Origin: CAYRYU01 sp964428355
GTDB lineage: Bacteria > Muiribacteriota > Ozemobacteria > Ozemobacterales > Ozemobacteraceae
Length of the DNA stretch: 64,000 nucleotides
Reading direction: 5' to 3'
Assembly: GCA_964428355.1 (NCBI GenBank)
Contig: CAYRYU010000005.1
Span: 77,616 to 141,615 of the forward strand
A model generated the notes under the pieces. The model searched no databases, was not told the DNA's origin, and was given only the letters and a program-made list of their open reading frames with translations. Position 1 is the stretch's first letter, and each line of letters starts with the position of its first letter. A program made the translations under genes and the position numbers. Positions 26,004 through 35,239 of the stretch are shown here, piece by piece.

Positions 26004-28703
26004 TTACCTGGGGATCACCGTACCATGCTGGCGTTTAAATTCCAAGAGGGATCGGATATTTTTTTCGAGGTTTCCGAAGCCCGGCTTGACATCTTCGGGC
26101 AGACTTCCGATGGTTTCGAGCGCCTTGGCCGCGAGGCCCGGGTCGGATTCGAACCGCTCCTGGACCTGGCGTGCGATCCTGTCCTGGAGTTCGTTCACCA
26201 ACTCGACATCGTCGAGGAACTGGCCCGATCGGGTGGTACCATTTGCACGGCGTGTTACAATTGCGAGATCCCTGATCTGGGAATCGACTTCGGGATTCAT
26301 GAATGCGGCGATTGCCTGGATCATGGAATTTCTCTGGGGAACCGAGTTGATGGCCTCGAGACCGAAGGCGAAAAGCATCAGCCGATATCCGTCATTCACC
26401 GAGACCCCTGCGGTTCCAGAGGATTTGACCCCCCGGGTCGGGGAGTTCGGCTTCAGGTCCGGACCGTTCATGTCGTCGTCGTTGGCGAGATCACGGGCAC
26501 CTGGTTCGAACTTCATGATTGTCCGGGCACCCGAAAGGGTATCCATCTCATCGGGCCATTTCTGGTTGTTCGCGCCGTCTCCACCGAAAATCTGGAAAAC
26601 CGCTTCCTTCACGAAACCGTTCGTCCCCTTCACGACATGGACGTTCGTATCGTCCTGGACGAAGCCCACCTTGCAGAAGTCCTTGAGGAAGGGGGTTTCG
26701 CGCAGCCCGAAAGCGAGGTCCTGCCCGGAAAGGACCAGGCGTCCCCCGGATTTCAGGAACCCGGTCAGGGCTTCGATCTCCCCGGAAGTCGGTCTTTGGG
26801 GATCGGACGAATCCTGGACCGAGAAAAGAACCCACCCGTCCTTGTACCTTTTCAGGACGTCGGGTTTCACGTCTCCGTCGAGCATCCGGTCCCAGATGTC
26901 GAACTTGATCTTGTTGTCACGAAGCATCGCCTGGAGAATCGGTGCGGCCGGGGAAAACCCGTCGGTGAAAACGAGGAGGACGTTTCCGGAACTCATGAAA
27001 GAACTCTTCACGTAAAAAGTGGTCTTGTAGGTGGCCGCGGGGATTCCTTCACCCTGGATGGTAATGCTAAGGGGAACAGCGGTATCCAGGGCCGTATCGG
27101 CCGCCACGGTAAAGTCGATGCAAGGGATCAGGGATTCCTTCCCGGGAGCGGGAAGCTCGGCCAGGGAAAAGTCGGCCTTCTTGGGTGAAATCGCGTTGCT
27201 CCCGGACTCGATCTTCCCGTCGATCCCTTTCAGGGTCTGCTTTCCAAGGTTCCTGATCAGGAGCTTGACCTTGACCGACTCCCCCGGTGCGATCCGGCCG
27301 TCATGGTTCTTGTCATCAAGGACGACCTCCTGGATCTTGAGATAGGGTATCGAGGGACTTTCCATCTCCTGCAGGAACTCGAACCATTTGTGCTGCTTGG
27401 ACATCTCGAGCATCTTGTATCGTTTCTTGTAAGTTCGGAAACCCGAGCGGTCGGGGAAGAATATGGAAACGCCGCAGCTTTCATCGTATTTTGTTCCGGT
27501 GTGTTTCTCGACGGCGACCAGACCGCCCTTGCGCCGGGGGCCCATGAGGGCTTCGAACGCCTCTCCCGCCGCTTTTTTCAGCTCAGGGCTCGTGGTCTTG
27601 GCTTCCAGCAGCCTGAGGAAGTGCCCCAGATCGATGTAATCCTTGTAAACGTATTTCAATGCCTCTTCCCGGGCTTGCTCGAACTTGTCGATATCGGAAA
27701 TGTTCCTTTTGGCGGCTGCGCAGAATTCGTCCAGGACTTTCAGAAAGGATGGGATCTTTGATAGATCCATGGCTGAGAGAGTAACGGCGGCATTGCCCTG
27801 GGATCCGGCGGAGTAGGAATCTTTGTAGGCCGCCACGACGAGTTCCCCGAATTTGGGTCCATCCAGGTCGGGGCGCGTCGTCAGGATGCGGAAGATCGTG
27901 TCGTTGGGCCACCCCCGCTCGGTTTCCAGGTCCGCCGAGCCGACCATGCATTTGGCGTGGGGAGCAAGGGAAAAACCGACTTCGACCATCTGCATGAGGC
28001 ATGCATCGAACCCGACAATCTCGAGAGGTTTCCCGAGGACCTCCACAACTGATTTCAGGGTGGTTCCAAGGGTGGGAATATCCATCGAGGTTCCTGAGGT
28101 GTCATCGTAGGAAATGTTGTATGAGATCGAATTGAGAGCCTGTTCAAGCTGCGGGCTCGGAGCCCATTGAATCGATGCGGAAAGGTCGGGCTGGATTTCC
28201 TTCCAGCCGGTACCATGGTTCCAGAAAATCAGGGCGTATCTTTCGGCCGGGAAGTTCTCCCGGCACCACCTTGCAAACTCGACAAGAGTATTGGGGTCGG
28301 CCATATCGACTTCCCCGAGGTCCATGAGCTCCTTGGAGGTGAACTCCTGGGGTTTGTTGTCCTTCTGAATCAAAAAGCGCTTGGTCCCGGTCCATTTTAT
28401 GGGGGAATCCTGGGTGTATTTTCCGTTCCTGTCGATCTGGACGACCAGATTGACATCCCCGGTGGAGCCGACCTCTTCATACTCGTTGAGATCCGCGTCT
28501 GTTCCCTTTTCCAGGTTGTTGTCCGCCGCCATGAAGATCATGACCGTCCATTTCTTGACCTGGAGGTTCGAAGTGGAGGGGGAAGTCGGGCGCCGCGAGT
28601 TCCGCGGAGCGGCCTCTCCCGCAAAGGCGAACAGATGGAGGATCAGGACCAGGATTGCTGCGAGAATCGGGTAGGATGACTGTCGAGTGGTGGATGAACT
28701 CAT
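26004..28703 (-). CDS. Large exported clostripain-family (C11) cysteine peptidase
   Basis: The 899-residue protein has a signal peptide (MSSSTTRQSSYPILAAILVL ..., residues 1-32). The C11 peptidase domain (about 50-440) carries the catalytic dyad His163 in FWNHGTGW and Cys235 in GFDACLM; these enzymes cut after Arg or Lys. A linker domain with CARDB-like character (about 455-560, ESVKVLIRNLG type) follows. A further C-terminal region (from about 570) includes LLVFTDGFSPAAPILQ and LTGFLKSGGRLVLSGQDLAF, resembling a GATase-like fold. The start at 28703 has GGAGG upstream; the longer ORF start at 28814 overlaps the promoter. Probably an extracellular or periplasmic protease. Confidence 0.9.
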   Translation of the reverse strand: MSSSTTRQSSYPILAAILVLILHLFAFAGEAAPRNSRRPTSPSTSNLQVKKWTVMIFMAADNNLEKGTDADLNEYEEVGSTGDVNLVVQIDRNGKYTQDSPIKWTGTKRFLIQKDNKPQEFTSKELMDLGEVDMADPNTLVEFARWCRENFPAERYALIFWNHGTGWKEIQPDLSASIQWAPSPQLEQALNSISYNISYDDTSGTSMDIPTLGTTLKSVVEVLGKPLEIVGFDACLMQMVEVGFSLAPHAKCMVGSADLETERGWPNDTIFRILTTRPDLDGPKFGELVVAAYKDSYSAGSQGNAAVTLSAMDLSKIPSFLKVLDEFCAAAKRNISDIDKFEQAREEALKYVYKDYIDLGHFLRLLEAKTTSPELKKAAGEAFEALMGPRRKGGLVAVEKHTGTKYDESCGVSIFFPDRSGFRTYKKRYKMLEMSKQHKWFEFLQEMESPSIPYLKIQEVVLDDKNHDGRIAPGESVKVKLLIRNLGKQTLKGIDGKIESGSNAISPKKADFSLAELPAPGKESLIPCIDFTVAADTALDTAVPLSITIQGEGIPAATYKTTFYVKSSFMSSGNVLLVFTDGFSPAAPILQAMLRDNKIKFDIWDRMLDGDVKPDVLKRYKDGWVLFSVQDSSDPQRPTSGEIEALTGFLKSGGRLVLSGQDLAFGLRETPFLKDFCKVGFVQDDTNVHVVKGTNGFVKEAVFQIFGGDGANNQKWPDEMDTLSGARTIMKFEPGARDLANDDDMNGPDLKPNSPTRGVKSSGTAGVSVNDGYRLMLFAFGLEAINSVPQRNSMIQAIAAFMNPEVDSQIRDLAIVTRRANGTTRSGQFLDDVELVNELQDRIARQVQERFESDPGLAAKALETIGSLPEDVKPGFGNLEKNIRSLLEFKRQHGTVIPR

Positions 28704-28766
28704 GTCGCCCGGCCTCCAGGTTGAAAAAGATTTGGACAAAGAGAGTACCAGCCTGTCATATTGGCA

Positions 28767-28796
28767 ATTATAGCCGCCGGAGAGAGAAAGTGTCAA
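28767..28796 (-). promoter_or_regulatory. Consensus promoter of the clostripain gene
   Basis: On the minus strand a perfect TTGACA (plus 28791-28796), 18-base spacer and a perfect TATAAT (plus 28767-28772) lie about 60 bases before the start codon. Confidence 0.88.
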
Positions 28797-28826
28797 TGGG
28801 AAGGGAATTTCCATCCGAACCGGAAA

Positions 28827-28855
28827 TTGACTTTTCCATCGGAAGATGGTAGTTT
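28827..28855 (+). promoter_or_regulatory. Promoter of the small Tudor-like gene
   Basis: TTGACT (28827-28832), 17 bases, TAGTTT (28850-28855). The start of transcription would be near 28862, giving a short leader with GGGAGGG before the ATG at 28887. Confidence 0.6.
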
Positions 28856-28886
28856 TAGCGGATCATTTTGCATGGGAGGGAATCCG

Positions 28887-29153
28887 ATGGCAAAGGCAAA
28901 AACAATCAAAAAGGCTGATGTGAAGGTCCAGGAGCCTGCACCGAAGAAGAAAGAAAAGGCCGCTCAGGGCGAACCGAAAGAATATTCCTCCTCCGAAGTC
29001 TATGAGGAAGGGGAACGGATTTTCCACAAGATCTGGGACGACGTTGGCGAAGTCCTGGAGGTGGGCACGACCGAAGACGGAATCAGGAAAATGAAAGTCC
29101 ATTTCGAGAAGGTCGGAGTGAAGAATCTCCGGATGGGTCAATCGCCCGGCTAA
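28887..29153 (+). CDS. Small basic protein with PcrA/CarD-like Tudor domain
   Basis: This 88-residue protein has a Lys/Ala-rich tail (first ~35 residues) followed by a compact domain, VYEEGERIFHKIWDDVGEV ... KVHFEKVGVKNLRM. That pattern (G-x-x-[IV]-x-H-x-x-[WF]-G/D-x-G-x-V, then V-x-F-x-x-x-G-x-K-x-L) is typical of the Tudor-like RNA polymerase-binding domain at the end of PcrA/UvrD and of DUF3553 proteins. It may bind RNA polymerase or nucleic acid. The start is set by the GGGAGGG site; an ORF from 28761 overlaps the promoter. It stands alone between promoter and terminator. Confidence 0.7.
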   Translation: MAKAKTIKKADVKVQEPAPKKKEKAAQGEPKEYSSSEVYEEGERIFHKIWDDVGEVLEVGTTEDGIRKMKVHFEKVGVKNLRMGQSPG

Positions 29154-29173
29154 AACGAAACAACGCAATCGGG

Positions 29174-29200
29174 ACGGAGCCTTCTGGCTCCGTTTTTTTT
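29174..29200 (+). terminator. Intrinsic terminator
   Basis: ACGGAGCC-TTCT-GGCTCCGT (8-bp stem) followed by eight T, 20 bases after the Tudor-like gene. Confidence 0.95.
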
Positions 29201-29242
29201 TCCCGTTGTTTTCCTCTCCCGGTGGTCGCAGTTTCCGGATGC

Positions 29243-29929
29243 CTAGCTCTTCCGGAAACCGATCGGGGACTTTCTCCGTTTGGACGACGAGGACTGGCCG
29301 GGGTTGTTTTCGGATCCGGAAATCACGTCTTTCTTGAAATAGGAGATCAGGTAGGCGCACACAAGGTGGTCGAAGATCATGTGAAGATCCTCGACCGGAC
29401 CGTATTCGCCTTTTGCGGAAGGGACATGGATCCCGGAGGTGGCGATTCGCCTCAGCTCTCCCCCATCGAAACCGGTGATTGCTACTACCTGTCCGCCGCG
29501 CTTCAGCGCAAGGCGTGCCGCGGAGAGGATATTCGGAGAGTTTCCGGAGGCCGAAATCGCGACAAGGACGTCGGAGGATCCGAAAAGGGGGATCAGCTGG
29601 CGCGTGAAAATCTCTGCATATCCGAAATCGTTCGCCGCCGCGGTCAATGCGGCGGGATTCCCGGTCAGGCTGATTCCCTTGAAAGGTTTTCCCCCGGCCG
29701 AAACCGAGGTCAGGTCATTCGAAAAGTGGACTGCCGTGGCGGCGCTTCCACCGTTCCCGATGAAGAAAACGCACGCGTCACGGTCCCGTGCATCCAGAAG
29801 GATCTCAATGAAAGTCCGGATCTCTTCCGGATCGATTTTGCGGAAAAGGTCTTTGAGGCCGGAAAAGTAGTTCAACGAGAAGTTGATCGGATCAAGGCCG
29901 GAAGGAAGTCCTTCGAAATGGTCGGTCAT
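29243..29929 (-). CDS. SIS-domain phosphosugar isomerase, GmhA-like
   Basis: The 228-residue protein is a single SIS domain: FFIGNGGSAATAVHFSNDL near residue 57 (phosphosugar-binding loop), VLVAISASGNSPNILSA, and the conserved EDLHMIFDHLV helix near the end. This is the pattern of GmhA, which converts sedoheptulose 7-phosphate to D-glycero-D-manno-heptose 7-phosphate, the first step of LPS inner-core heptose synthesis in diderms. A related SIS isomerase or regulator is possible. The start at 29929 has GAGGTG upstream. A Ser/Arg/Lys-rich tail (about 25 residues) extends past the fold. Divergent from cysS. Confidence 0.8.
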   Translation of the reverse strand: MTDHFEGLPSGLDPINFSLNYFSGLKDLFRKIDPEEIRTFIEILLDARDRDACVFFIGNGGSAATAVHFSNDLTSVSAGGKPFKGISLTGNPAALTAAANDFGYAEIFTRQLIPLFGSSDVLVAISASGNSPNILSAARLALKRGGQVVAITGFDGGELRRIATSGIHVPSAKGEYGPVEDLHMIFDHLVCAYLISYFKKDVISGSENNPGQSSSSKRRKSPIGFRKS

Positions 29930-30028
29930 TGGACACCTCGAATCGTTTGGTCGAAACATCGGATCGACTGATCCATTCTTGCAAATTCCCCCTTATCCGT
30001 CAACTTTGTTCCTTATCGCGGGGGAGTA

Positions 30029-30037
30029 TGGTATAAT
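30029..30037 (+). promoter_or_regulatory. Extended -10 promoter of cysS operon
   Basis: TGGTATAAT is a TGn-TATAAT extended -10 (30029-30037). No good -35 lies 17 bases upstream. Transcription would start near 30044, 30 bases before the cysS ATG. Confidence 0.65.
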
Positions 30038-30073
30038 TGCGGACTTCGACTCCATCATCATTTGGAGGCTTTC

Positions 30074-31522
30074 ATGGCGCTCGTTCTCTACAACTCCCTT
30101 CAAAGAGCAAAGCAGGAGTTCCACCCCCTCGTCGAAGGTCAGGTGGGAATCTATGTGTGCGGACCGACCGTATATGGTCCCCCCCACCTCGGCCACGCCA
30201 AGAGCTACATCACCTTCGATGTTCTCGTGAAGCATCTTCGGCATTCCGGATTCAGAGTCCGGTATGTCCAGAACATCACCGACGTGGGCCATCTCACGGA
30301 CGATGCAGATTCGGGGGAAGACAAGATCCAGAAAAAGGCCCGACTCGACCGGGTACACCCTTTCGAGGTCGTGGACCAGTACATGTTCACGTATTTCCGA
30401 GACATGGAGGCACTCCGGGTCGCGCACCCGAGTTTCTACGTCAGGGCATCACAGCACATAGGCGAACAGATTGAAGCCGTGGAAGGGCTGCTGCGGAAAG
30501 GGCACGCCTACGTCGAGAAGGGAAACGTCTATTTCGACGTCTCATCCTTCAAGGATTACGGAAAGCTCTCAGGGCGGACGCTGGATGAGCAACGCGAGGC
30601 GGTCCGGGTCGAGGCCCGGTCCGACAAACGCAACCCCAGGGACTTCGCGCTTTGGAAGGTTGCGGAACCCGAACATATCCTGAAGTGGAATTCTCCGTGG
30701 GGTCCGGGGTATCCGGGCTGGCATATCGAATGCTCGGTCATGAGCACCAAGTATCTTGGCGAGACCTTCGACATCCACGGCGGGGGGCTCGAGAACATGT
30801 TCCCTCACCACGAGTGCGAGATCGCTCAGAGCGAAGCGCTGACGGGAAAACCCTTTGCCAGGTTCTGGGTCCACAACAACATGGTCATGGTCGATGGAGT
30901 GAAGATGGGGAAATCCCTCGGAAACTTCAAGACGGTCAGGGATCTCCTTCAAAGCCATTCCGCGGAATCCCTTCGGTATTTCATCCTATCGACTCATTAC
31001 CGGTCCCCGACGAATTACACCGAGGATGCCATCAATGCCGCTTCCACAGGCCTGAACCGGCTCATCCAGCTGAATACCCTCATGAACGCAACCGAGGCGG
31101 GAACCCCCGAAGCCTCGCCGGGAGATCAGGGGATCGCCGACCTCTGTTCCCAGGCTTCGAAGGACATCCGCGAGGCCATGGACAACGACATGGATACTCC
31201 CGGAGCCATCGCCCATCTGTTCAACCTTGCCACAGCGGTCAACCGGGTTCACGGAACCAGACCCCTTTCCCTTTCGGGCCGGAAAACCGTAATTGAGCTC
31301 CTCCAAACCTGGGGTTCCAATATCCTCGGGATTCTTCCTCCCCTCGCCGGGACTCCTGAAGCCTTTGACATCGAGCCCCTGATGAGGATCATCCTCGATC
31401 TGCGGAAGGAAATGAAAGCCTCGAAACGGTATGACCTTGCCGACCGGATCCGAGAACAGCTTACTGGAGCGGGAATCGTGATCGAGGACACCAAGGAAGG
31501 GACCCGTTGGAGAAAGTCATGA
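30074..31522 (+). CDS. cysS: Cysteinyl-tRNA synthetase
   Basis: CysRS charges tRNA-Cys using ATP. The 482-residue protein is of usual length. It has the class I HIGH-equivalent PPHLGHAKSY, zinc ligands at the N-terminal CGPTVY Cys and GWHIECSVMS, HGGGLENMFPHHECEIAQSEA, and the KMSKS-equivalent KMGKSLGN. The start at 30074 follows GGAGG by 6 bases. It overlaps mrnC by 4 bases (ATGA), and the order cysS-mrnC-rlmB matches the arrangement common in Firmicutes and other phyla. Confidence 0.98.
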   Translation: MALVLYNSLQRAKQEFHPLVEGQVGIYVCGPTVYGPPHLGHAKSYITFDVLVKHLRHSGFRVRYVQNITDVGHLTDDADSGEDKIQKKARLDRVHPFEVVDQYMFTYFRDMEALRVAHPSFYVRASQHIGEQIEAVEGLLRKGHAYVEKGNVYFDVSSFKDYGKLSGRTLDEQREAVRVEARSDKRNPRDFALWKVAEPEHILKWNSPWGPGYPGWHIECSVMSTKYLGETFDIHGGGLENMFPHHECEIAQSEALTGKPFARFWVHNNMVMVDGVKMGKSLGNFKTVRDLLQSHSAESLRYFILSTHYRSPTNYTEDAINAASTGLNRLIQLNTLMNATEAGTPEASPGDQGIADLCSQASKDIREAMDNDMDTPGAIAHLFNLATAVNRVHGTRPLSLSGRKTVIELLQTWGSNILGILPPLAGTPEAFDIEPLMRIILDLRKEMKASKRYDLADRIREQLTGAGIVIEDTKEGTRWRKS

Positions 31523-31974
31523 CCGGGGAAATCCCCCCCAGCGGAATTTCCCCAACGGATTTCGCCATTGGAACCCCCTGGCCGAGAGAATGCGCCGCCC
31601 GAATACCCGCGCGAACCCTGGCTTACATCGGGGATTCCGTTTTTGAGCTCGGGATGCGGCTTTTCCATCTGAAGGAAGGGACAGACGAGGCCGGCCACCT
31701 CCACGACTCGGTTGTCGGTTTTGTCTGCGCGAAAAACCAGGCCCGCGCTTTCGAACAGCTCTTCGGGGAGGTTTCAGAGCCCGAAAGGGAGCTTCTCCGA
31801 TCCTGGCGGAACGTGAAACTTCCCTACCGATCGATGTCGGTATCCCGCGGGGTATATGCTCGCAGCACTGCATTCGAGGCGTGGATCGGCTTCCTGTTCC
31901 TCACCGGCGACCAGTCCAGGATCAGGGAAATGTTCACCCTTGCACGCGAAATGAGGAGTTCCAATGAAACCTGA
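31519..31974 (+). CDS. mrnC: Mini-ribonuclease III
   Basis: Mini-III is an RNase III catalytic domain without a double-stranded-RNA-binding domain; in Bacillus it matures 23S rRNA. The 151-residue protein shows TLAYIGDSVFELGMRLFHL (catalytic Asp in the nuclease signature), a central LLRSWRNVK block and STAFEAWIGFLFLTGDQ (second acidic motif with Glu). The start overlaps the cysS stop (ATGA) with GGAG upstream. It overlaps the following rlmB gene by 11 bases. About 25 extra N-terminal residues precede the family core. Confidence 0.9.
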   Translation: MTGEIPPSGISPTDFAIGTPWPRECAARIPARTLAYIGDSVFELGMRLFHLKEGTDEAGHLHDSVVGFVCAKNQARAFEQLFGEVSEPERELLRSWRNVKLPYRSMSVSRGVYARSTAFEAWIGFLFLTGDQSRIREMFTLAREMRSSNET

Positions 31975-33028
31975 CTCGAGAAAAGACAACCGGATCCCGA
32001 AGGGGGGAAGACCTCGGCCCAGCCGCAGTATCCAAACGGAACCCCCTGTCGAATCCAGTAATGATTCCCGGCGCCCTCCCCAACATTTTGGGCACGGGGG
32101 ACAAAGAAGTTCGGGCCGCCGGTCCCGGGGAGAACGTGGAAAGGACAGAGAATCTCGAAGGTTTTCCGGACCCCGGGAGCATAGCAGGGAAAGGCCCCCC
32201 ACCGCACCCGGACCGGAAAAAAAGCGAATCCAGGGTCCGCCCCGCCCCGCAGGAAAAAACAGACCGGCTGACCGCGATCGGGACCCGGGACTTCTGATAA
32301 GGGGCCGCCAAGAGATCCTGGAGATGCTGAAAGCTGGGAAAAGCCTCGAAAAGGTTTTGGTTTCTCTTTCGGCACATGGTCCCATCATCGAGGAGATCAA
32401 GGCCCTCTGCCGGACCACCCGGACCCGGCTCCAACCGATGGACTCGGGGGACTTCCGCCGAAAATTCGGCGAGGACTCCCAGGGAATCATCGGGTTCGGT
32501 AGCCCCTTTTCCTACGCCTCCGAGACATCGATCTTCGAATCCGTAAGGGGCCAGGAGAAAGTCGTCCTGATAGCCCTGAACGGGGTCGAAGACCCGGGCA
32601 ACCTTGGGGCGGTCGTCCGGACGGCCGAAGCGGCCGGTGCCCGCGGGTTGATCATCCCCCTCCACCGTGCGGCGGGGATGACGGAAGGGGCGATCCAGAC
32701 GGCCCAGGGGGCTGCCGCTCATCTTCCGGTGGCCCGGGTGCCCAACCTCGGGAACTTCCTGGAAGCGGCAAAAGAAGATGGATTCTGGGTAATCGGTCTG
32801 GATTCCTCTGGAAGGACACGTCTCGACCAGGTCAAGTACCCTTCCAGAGTCGTCCTCGTTTCGGGGGGAGAAAATGTCGGGCTCGGTCCGCGGCTGCTCT
32901 CGATCTGTGACGAGACCGCGTTGATCCCCCTGACGGGCCGGACGACGTCGCTGAATCTTTCGGTCAGTACAGCTGTGTGCCTGTTCGAGGTGTTGCGCCA
33001 ATGGGGATTCCCCTCCAGAAAATCCTAA
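31964..33028 (+). CDS. rlmB: SpoU-family rRNA 2'-O-methyltransferase (RlmB-like) with long disordered N-terminus
   Basis: The 354-residue protein has a normal SpoU/TrmH core from about residue 108: substrate-binding GLLIRGRQEILEML, then motif 1 EDPGNLGAVVRTAEA, motif 2 SGGENVGLGPRLL and motif 3 TTSLNLSVSTAVCLFEVL, which form the trefoil-knot SAM site. RlmB methylates G2251 of 23S rRNA. Its first ~107 residues are almost all Arg, Pro, Ser, Gly and Lys, clearly disordered and basic, probably RNA-binding. It overlaps mrnC by 11 bases. The tRNA/tuf promoter starts right after its stop. Confidence 0.9.
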   Translation: MKPDSRKDNRIPKGGRPRPSRSIQTEPPVESSNDSRRPPQHFGHGGQRSSGRRSRGERGKDRESRRFSGPREHSRERPPTAPGPEKKRIQGPPRPAGKNRPADRDRDPGLLIRGRQEILEMLKAGKSLEKVLVSLSAHGPIIEEIKALCRTTRTRLQPMDSGDFRRKFGEDSQGIIGFGSPFSYASETSIFESVRGQEKVVLIALNGVEDPGNLGAVVRTAEAAGARGLIIPLHRAAGMTEGAIQTAQGAAAHLPVARVPNLGNFLEAAKEDGFWVIGLDSSGRTRLDQVKYPSRVVLVSGGENVGLGPRLLSICDETALIPLTGRTTSLNLSVSTAVCLFEVLRQWGFPSRKS

Positions 33029-33036
33029 TCTTTTTG

Positions 33037-33065
33037 TTGACTTTATCCCCATCCTAGGCTATAAT
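33037..33065 (+). promoter_or_regulatory. Strong promoter of the tRNA-tuf operon
   Basis: TTGACT (33037-33042), 17-base spacer, perfect TATAAT (33060-33065). Transcription would start near 33072, 45 bases before the first tRNA. Confidence 0.88.
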
Positions 33066-33116
33066 CGCCAAATACCGTTTCGCGGTACAGTTCTTTTCCA
33101 ATGAAATCGTATCGGT

Positions 33117-33189
33117 GCCGGCGTAGCTCAATTGGCAGAGCAGCTGATTTGTAATCAGCAGGTTGCGGGTTCGAGTCCCATCGTCGGCT
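33117..33189 (+). tRNA. tRNA-Thr (anticodon TGT)
   Basis: Full cloverleaf: acceptor GCCGGCG pairs with CGTCGGC (one G-T), the D-arm is GCTCAATTGGCAGAGC, anticodon stem GCTGA/TCAGC with loop TTTGTAA (TGT at 33150-33152), and T-arm GGTTCGAGTCC. Discriminator T. CCA is not encoded. Confidence 0.95.
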
Positions 33190-33203
33190 AATCCGATCAT
33201 CGC

Positions 33204-33286
33204 GGAGAGGTGCCCGAGTGGCTAAAGGGGGCAGACTGTAAATCTGTTGGCTTGCGCCTACGGTGGTTCAAATCCACCCCTCTCCA
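33204..33286 (+). tRNA. tRNA-Tyr (anticodon GTA)
   Basis: Acceptor GGAGAGG pairs with CCTCTCC; the anticodon loop is CTGTAAA with GTA; a long variable arm makes it a class II tRNA, as expected for bacterial tRNA-Tyr. Discriminator A. CCA is not encoded. Confidence 0.95.
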
Positions 33287-33293
33287 GATGAAT

Positions 33294-33366
33294 GCCCGTG
33301 TAGCTCAGTCGGTAGAGCACTTGCATGGTAAGCAAGAGGTCCCCGGTTCAAATCCGGGCGCGGGCT
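33294..33366 (+). tRNA. tRNA-Thr (anticodon GGT)
   Basis: Acceptor GCCCGTG pairs with CGCGGGC; anticodon stem CTTGC/GCAAG with loop ATGGTAA (GGT at 33327-33329); T-arm GGTTCAAATCC. It lies 40 bases before tuf, as the Thr(GGT) tRNA does before tufB in E. coli. Confidence 0.95.
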
Positions 33367-33405
33367 CTTCGAAACCTCAACACCTAATCAGGAGGGCCCA
33401 ATCCA

Positions 33406-34611
<1,206 letters not shown>

Positions 34612-34622
34612 CATCGGAATCC

Positions 34623-34656
34623 GGGGGGCGGGCCGAAGGCCCGCCCCTCCTTTCAA
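34623..34656 (+). terminator. Terminator after tuf
   Basis: GGGGCGGGCC-GAA-GGCCCGCCCC is a 10-bp GC stem (34625-34647), followed by CTCCTTTC, a weak T-run. It may terminate only part of the transcripts, letting rpmG-secE-nusG be read through. Confidence 0.7.
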
Positions 34657-34699
34657 ATAAGCAGGGCGGCAGTTCCGTCCAAGAAATGAGGTAACCGGT

Positions 34700-34849
34700 A
34701 TGCGTGAGCAGATCAATCTGGTTTGCACTAGCTGCAAACGCAAGAATTACACCACGATGAAGAACAAGCGGAACGACCCCGACCGGATCGAACTCAAGAA
34801 ATATTGCCCGGCGGAGAGGAAGCACACCCCTCACAAAGAGGGAAAATGA
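34700..34849 (+). CDS. rpmG: 50S ribosomal protein L33
   Basis: The 49-residue protein reads MREQINLVCTSCKRKNYTTM and ends KHTPHKEGK, a full-length L33. It keeps C9-x2-C12 and C36, but the fourth zinc ligand is Glu39 (YCPAERKHT) rather than Cys, so zinc binding may be altered. The gene lies between tuf and tRNA-Trp/secE, its usual place in the rpmG-secE-nusG-rplK order. Confidence 0.95.
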   Translation: MREQINLVCTSCKRKNYTTMKNKRNDPDRIELKKYCPAERKHTPHKEGK

Positions 34850-34904
34850 TCCTCCACTGGCGCGTCGCAGGCCGAGAGCCGATCCCCAGGGAAGCGACGA
34901 AACT

Positions 34905-34977
34905 AGGCCAGTAGCTCAATTGGCAGAGCACCGGTCTCCAAAACCGGGGGTTAGGGGTTCGATTCCCTTCTGGCCTG
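34905..34977 (+). tRNA. tRNA-Trp (anticodon CCA)
   Basis: Acceptor AGGCCAG pairs with CTGGCCT; anticodon stem CCGGT/ACCGG with loop CTCCAAA (CCA at 34938-34940); T-arm GGTTCGATTCC. Discriminator G. It sits between rpmG and secE, a position found in many bacteria. Confidence 0.96.
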
Positions 34978-35002
34978 ACGAACATCCTTCAACGAGGGGC
35001 AC

Positions 35003-35230
35003 ATGGAAAAGTTAAAAACCTTCTTCAACGACATGTCCAGGTATCTTGGCGAAGTCTGGATCGAGGTCCGTCCCCAAAAAGGCCGCGTTGCCTGGCCGAC
35101 TCTCGATACGGTGAAGCTTTCGACCAAGGTCGTCATCGCTTCATCGCTTGCTTTGGGTATCTTTATCGGCCTGCTCGATATCATTTTCGGCAGGTTTCTC
35201 TCAATGGTCGTCGGCGCCGGGAAGTTTTGA
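35003..35230 (+). CDS. secE: Preprotein translocase subunit SecE
   Basis: This 75-residue single-span protein has an amphipathic N-terminal helix with the conserved GEVWIEVRPQKGRVAWPTL and one C-terminal membrane span (about 44-70). It is the short, one-span SecE form that clamps SecY in the inner membrane. It precedes nusG by 9 bases, in the usual secE-nusG order. Confidence 0.95.
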   Translation: MEKLKTFFNDMSRYLGEVWIEVRPQKGRVAWPTLDTVKLSTKVVIASSLALGIFIGLLDIIFGRFLSMVVGAGKF

Positions 35231-35239
35231 GGTTTCGCC

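Noticed and set aside
25935..27188. 417-residue plus-strand ORF
   Set aside because: Antisense to the clostripain gene, Gly/His/Asp-rich shadow sequence, no recognisable domain.
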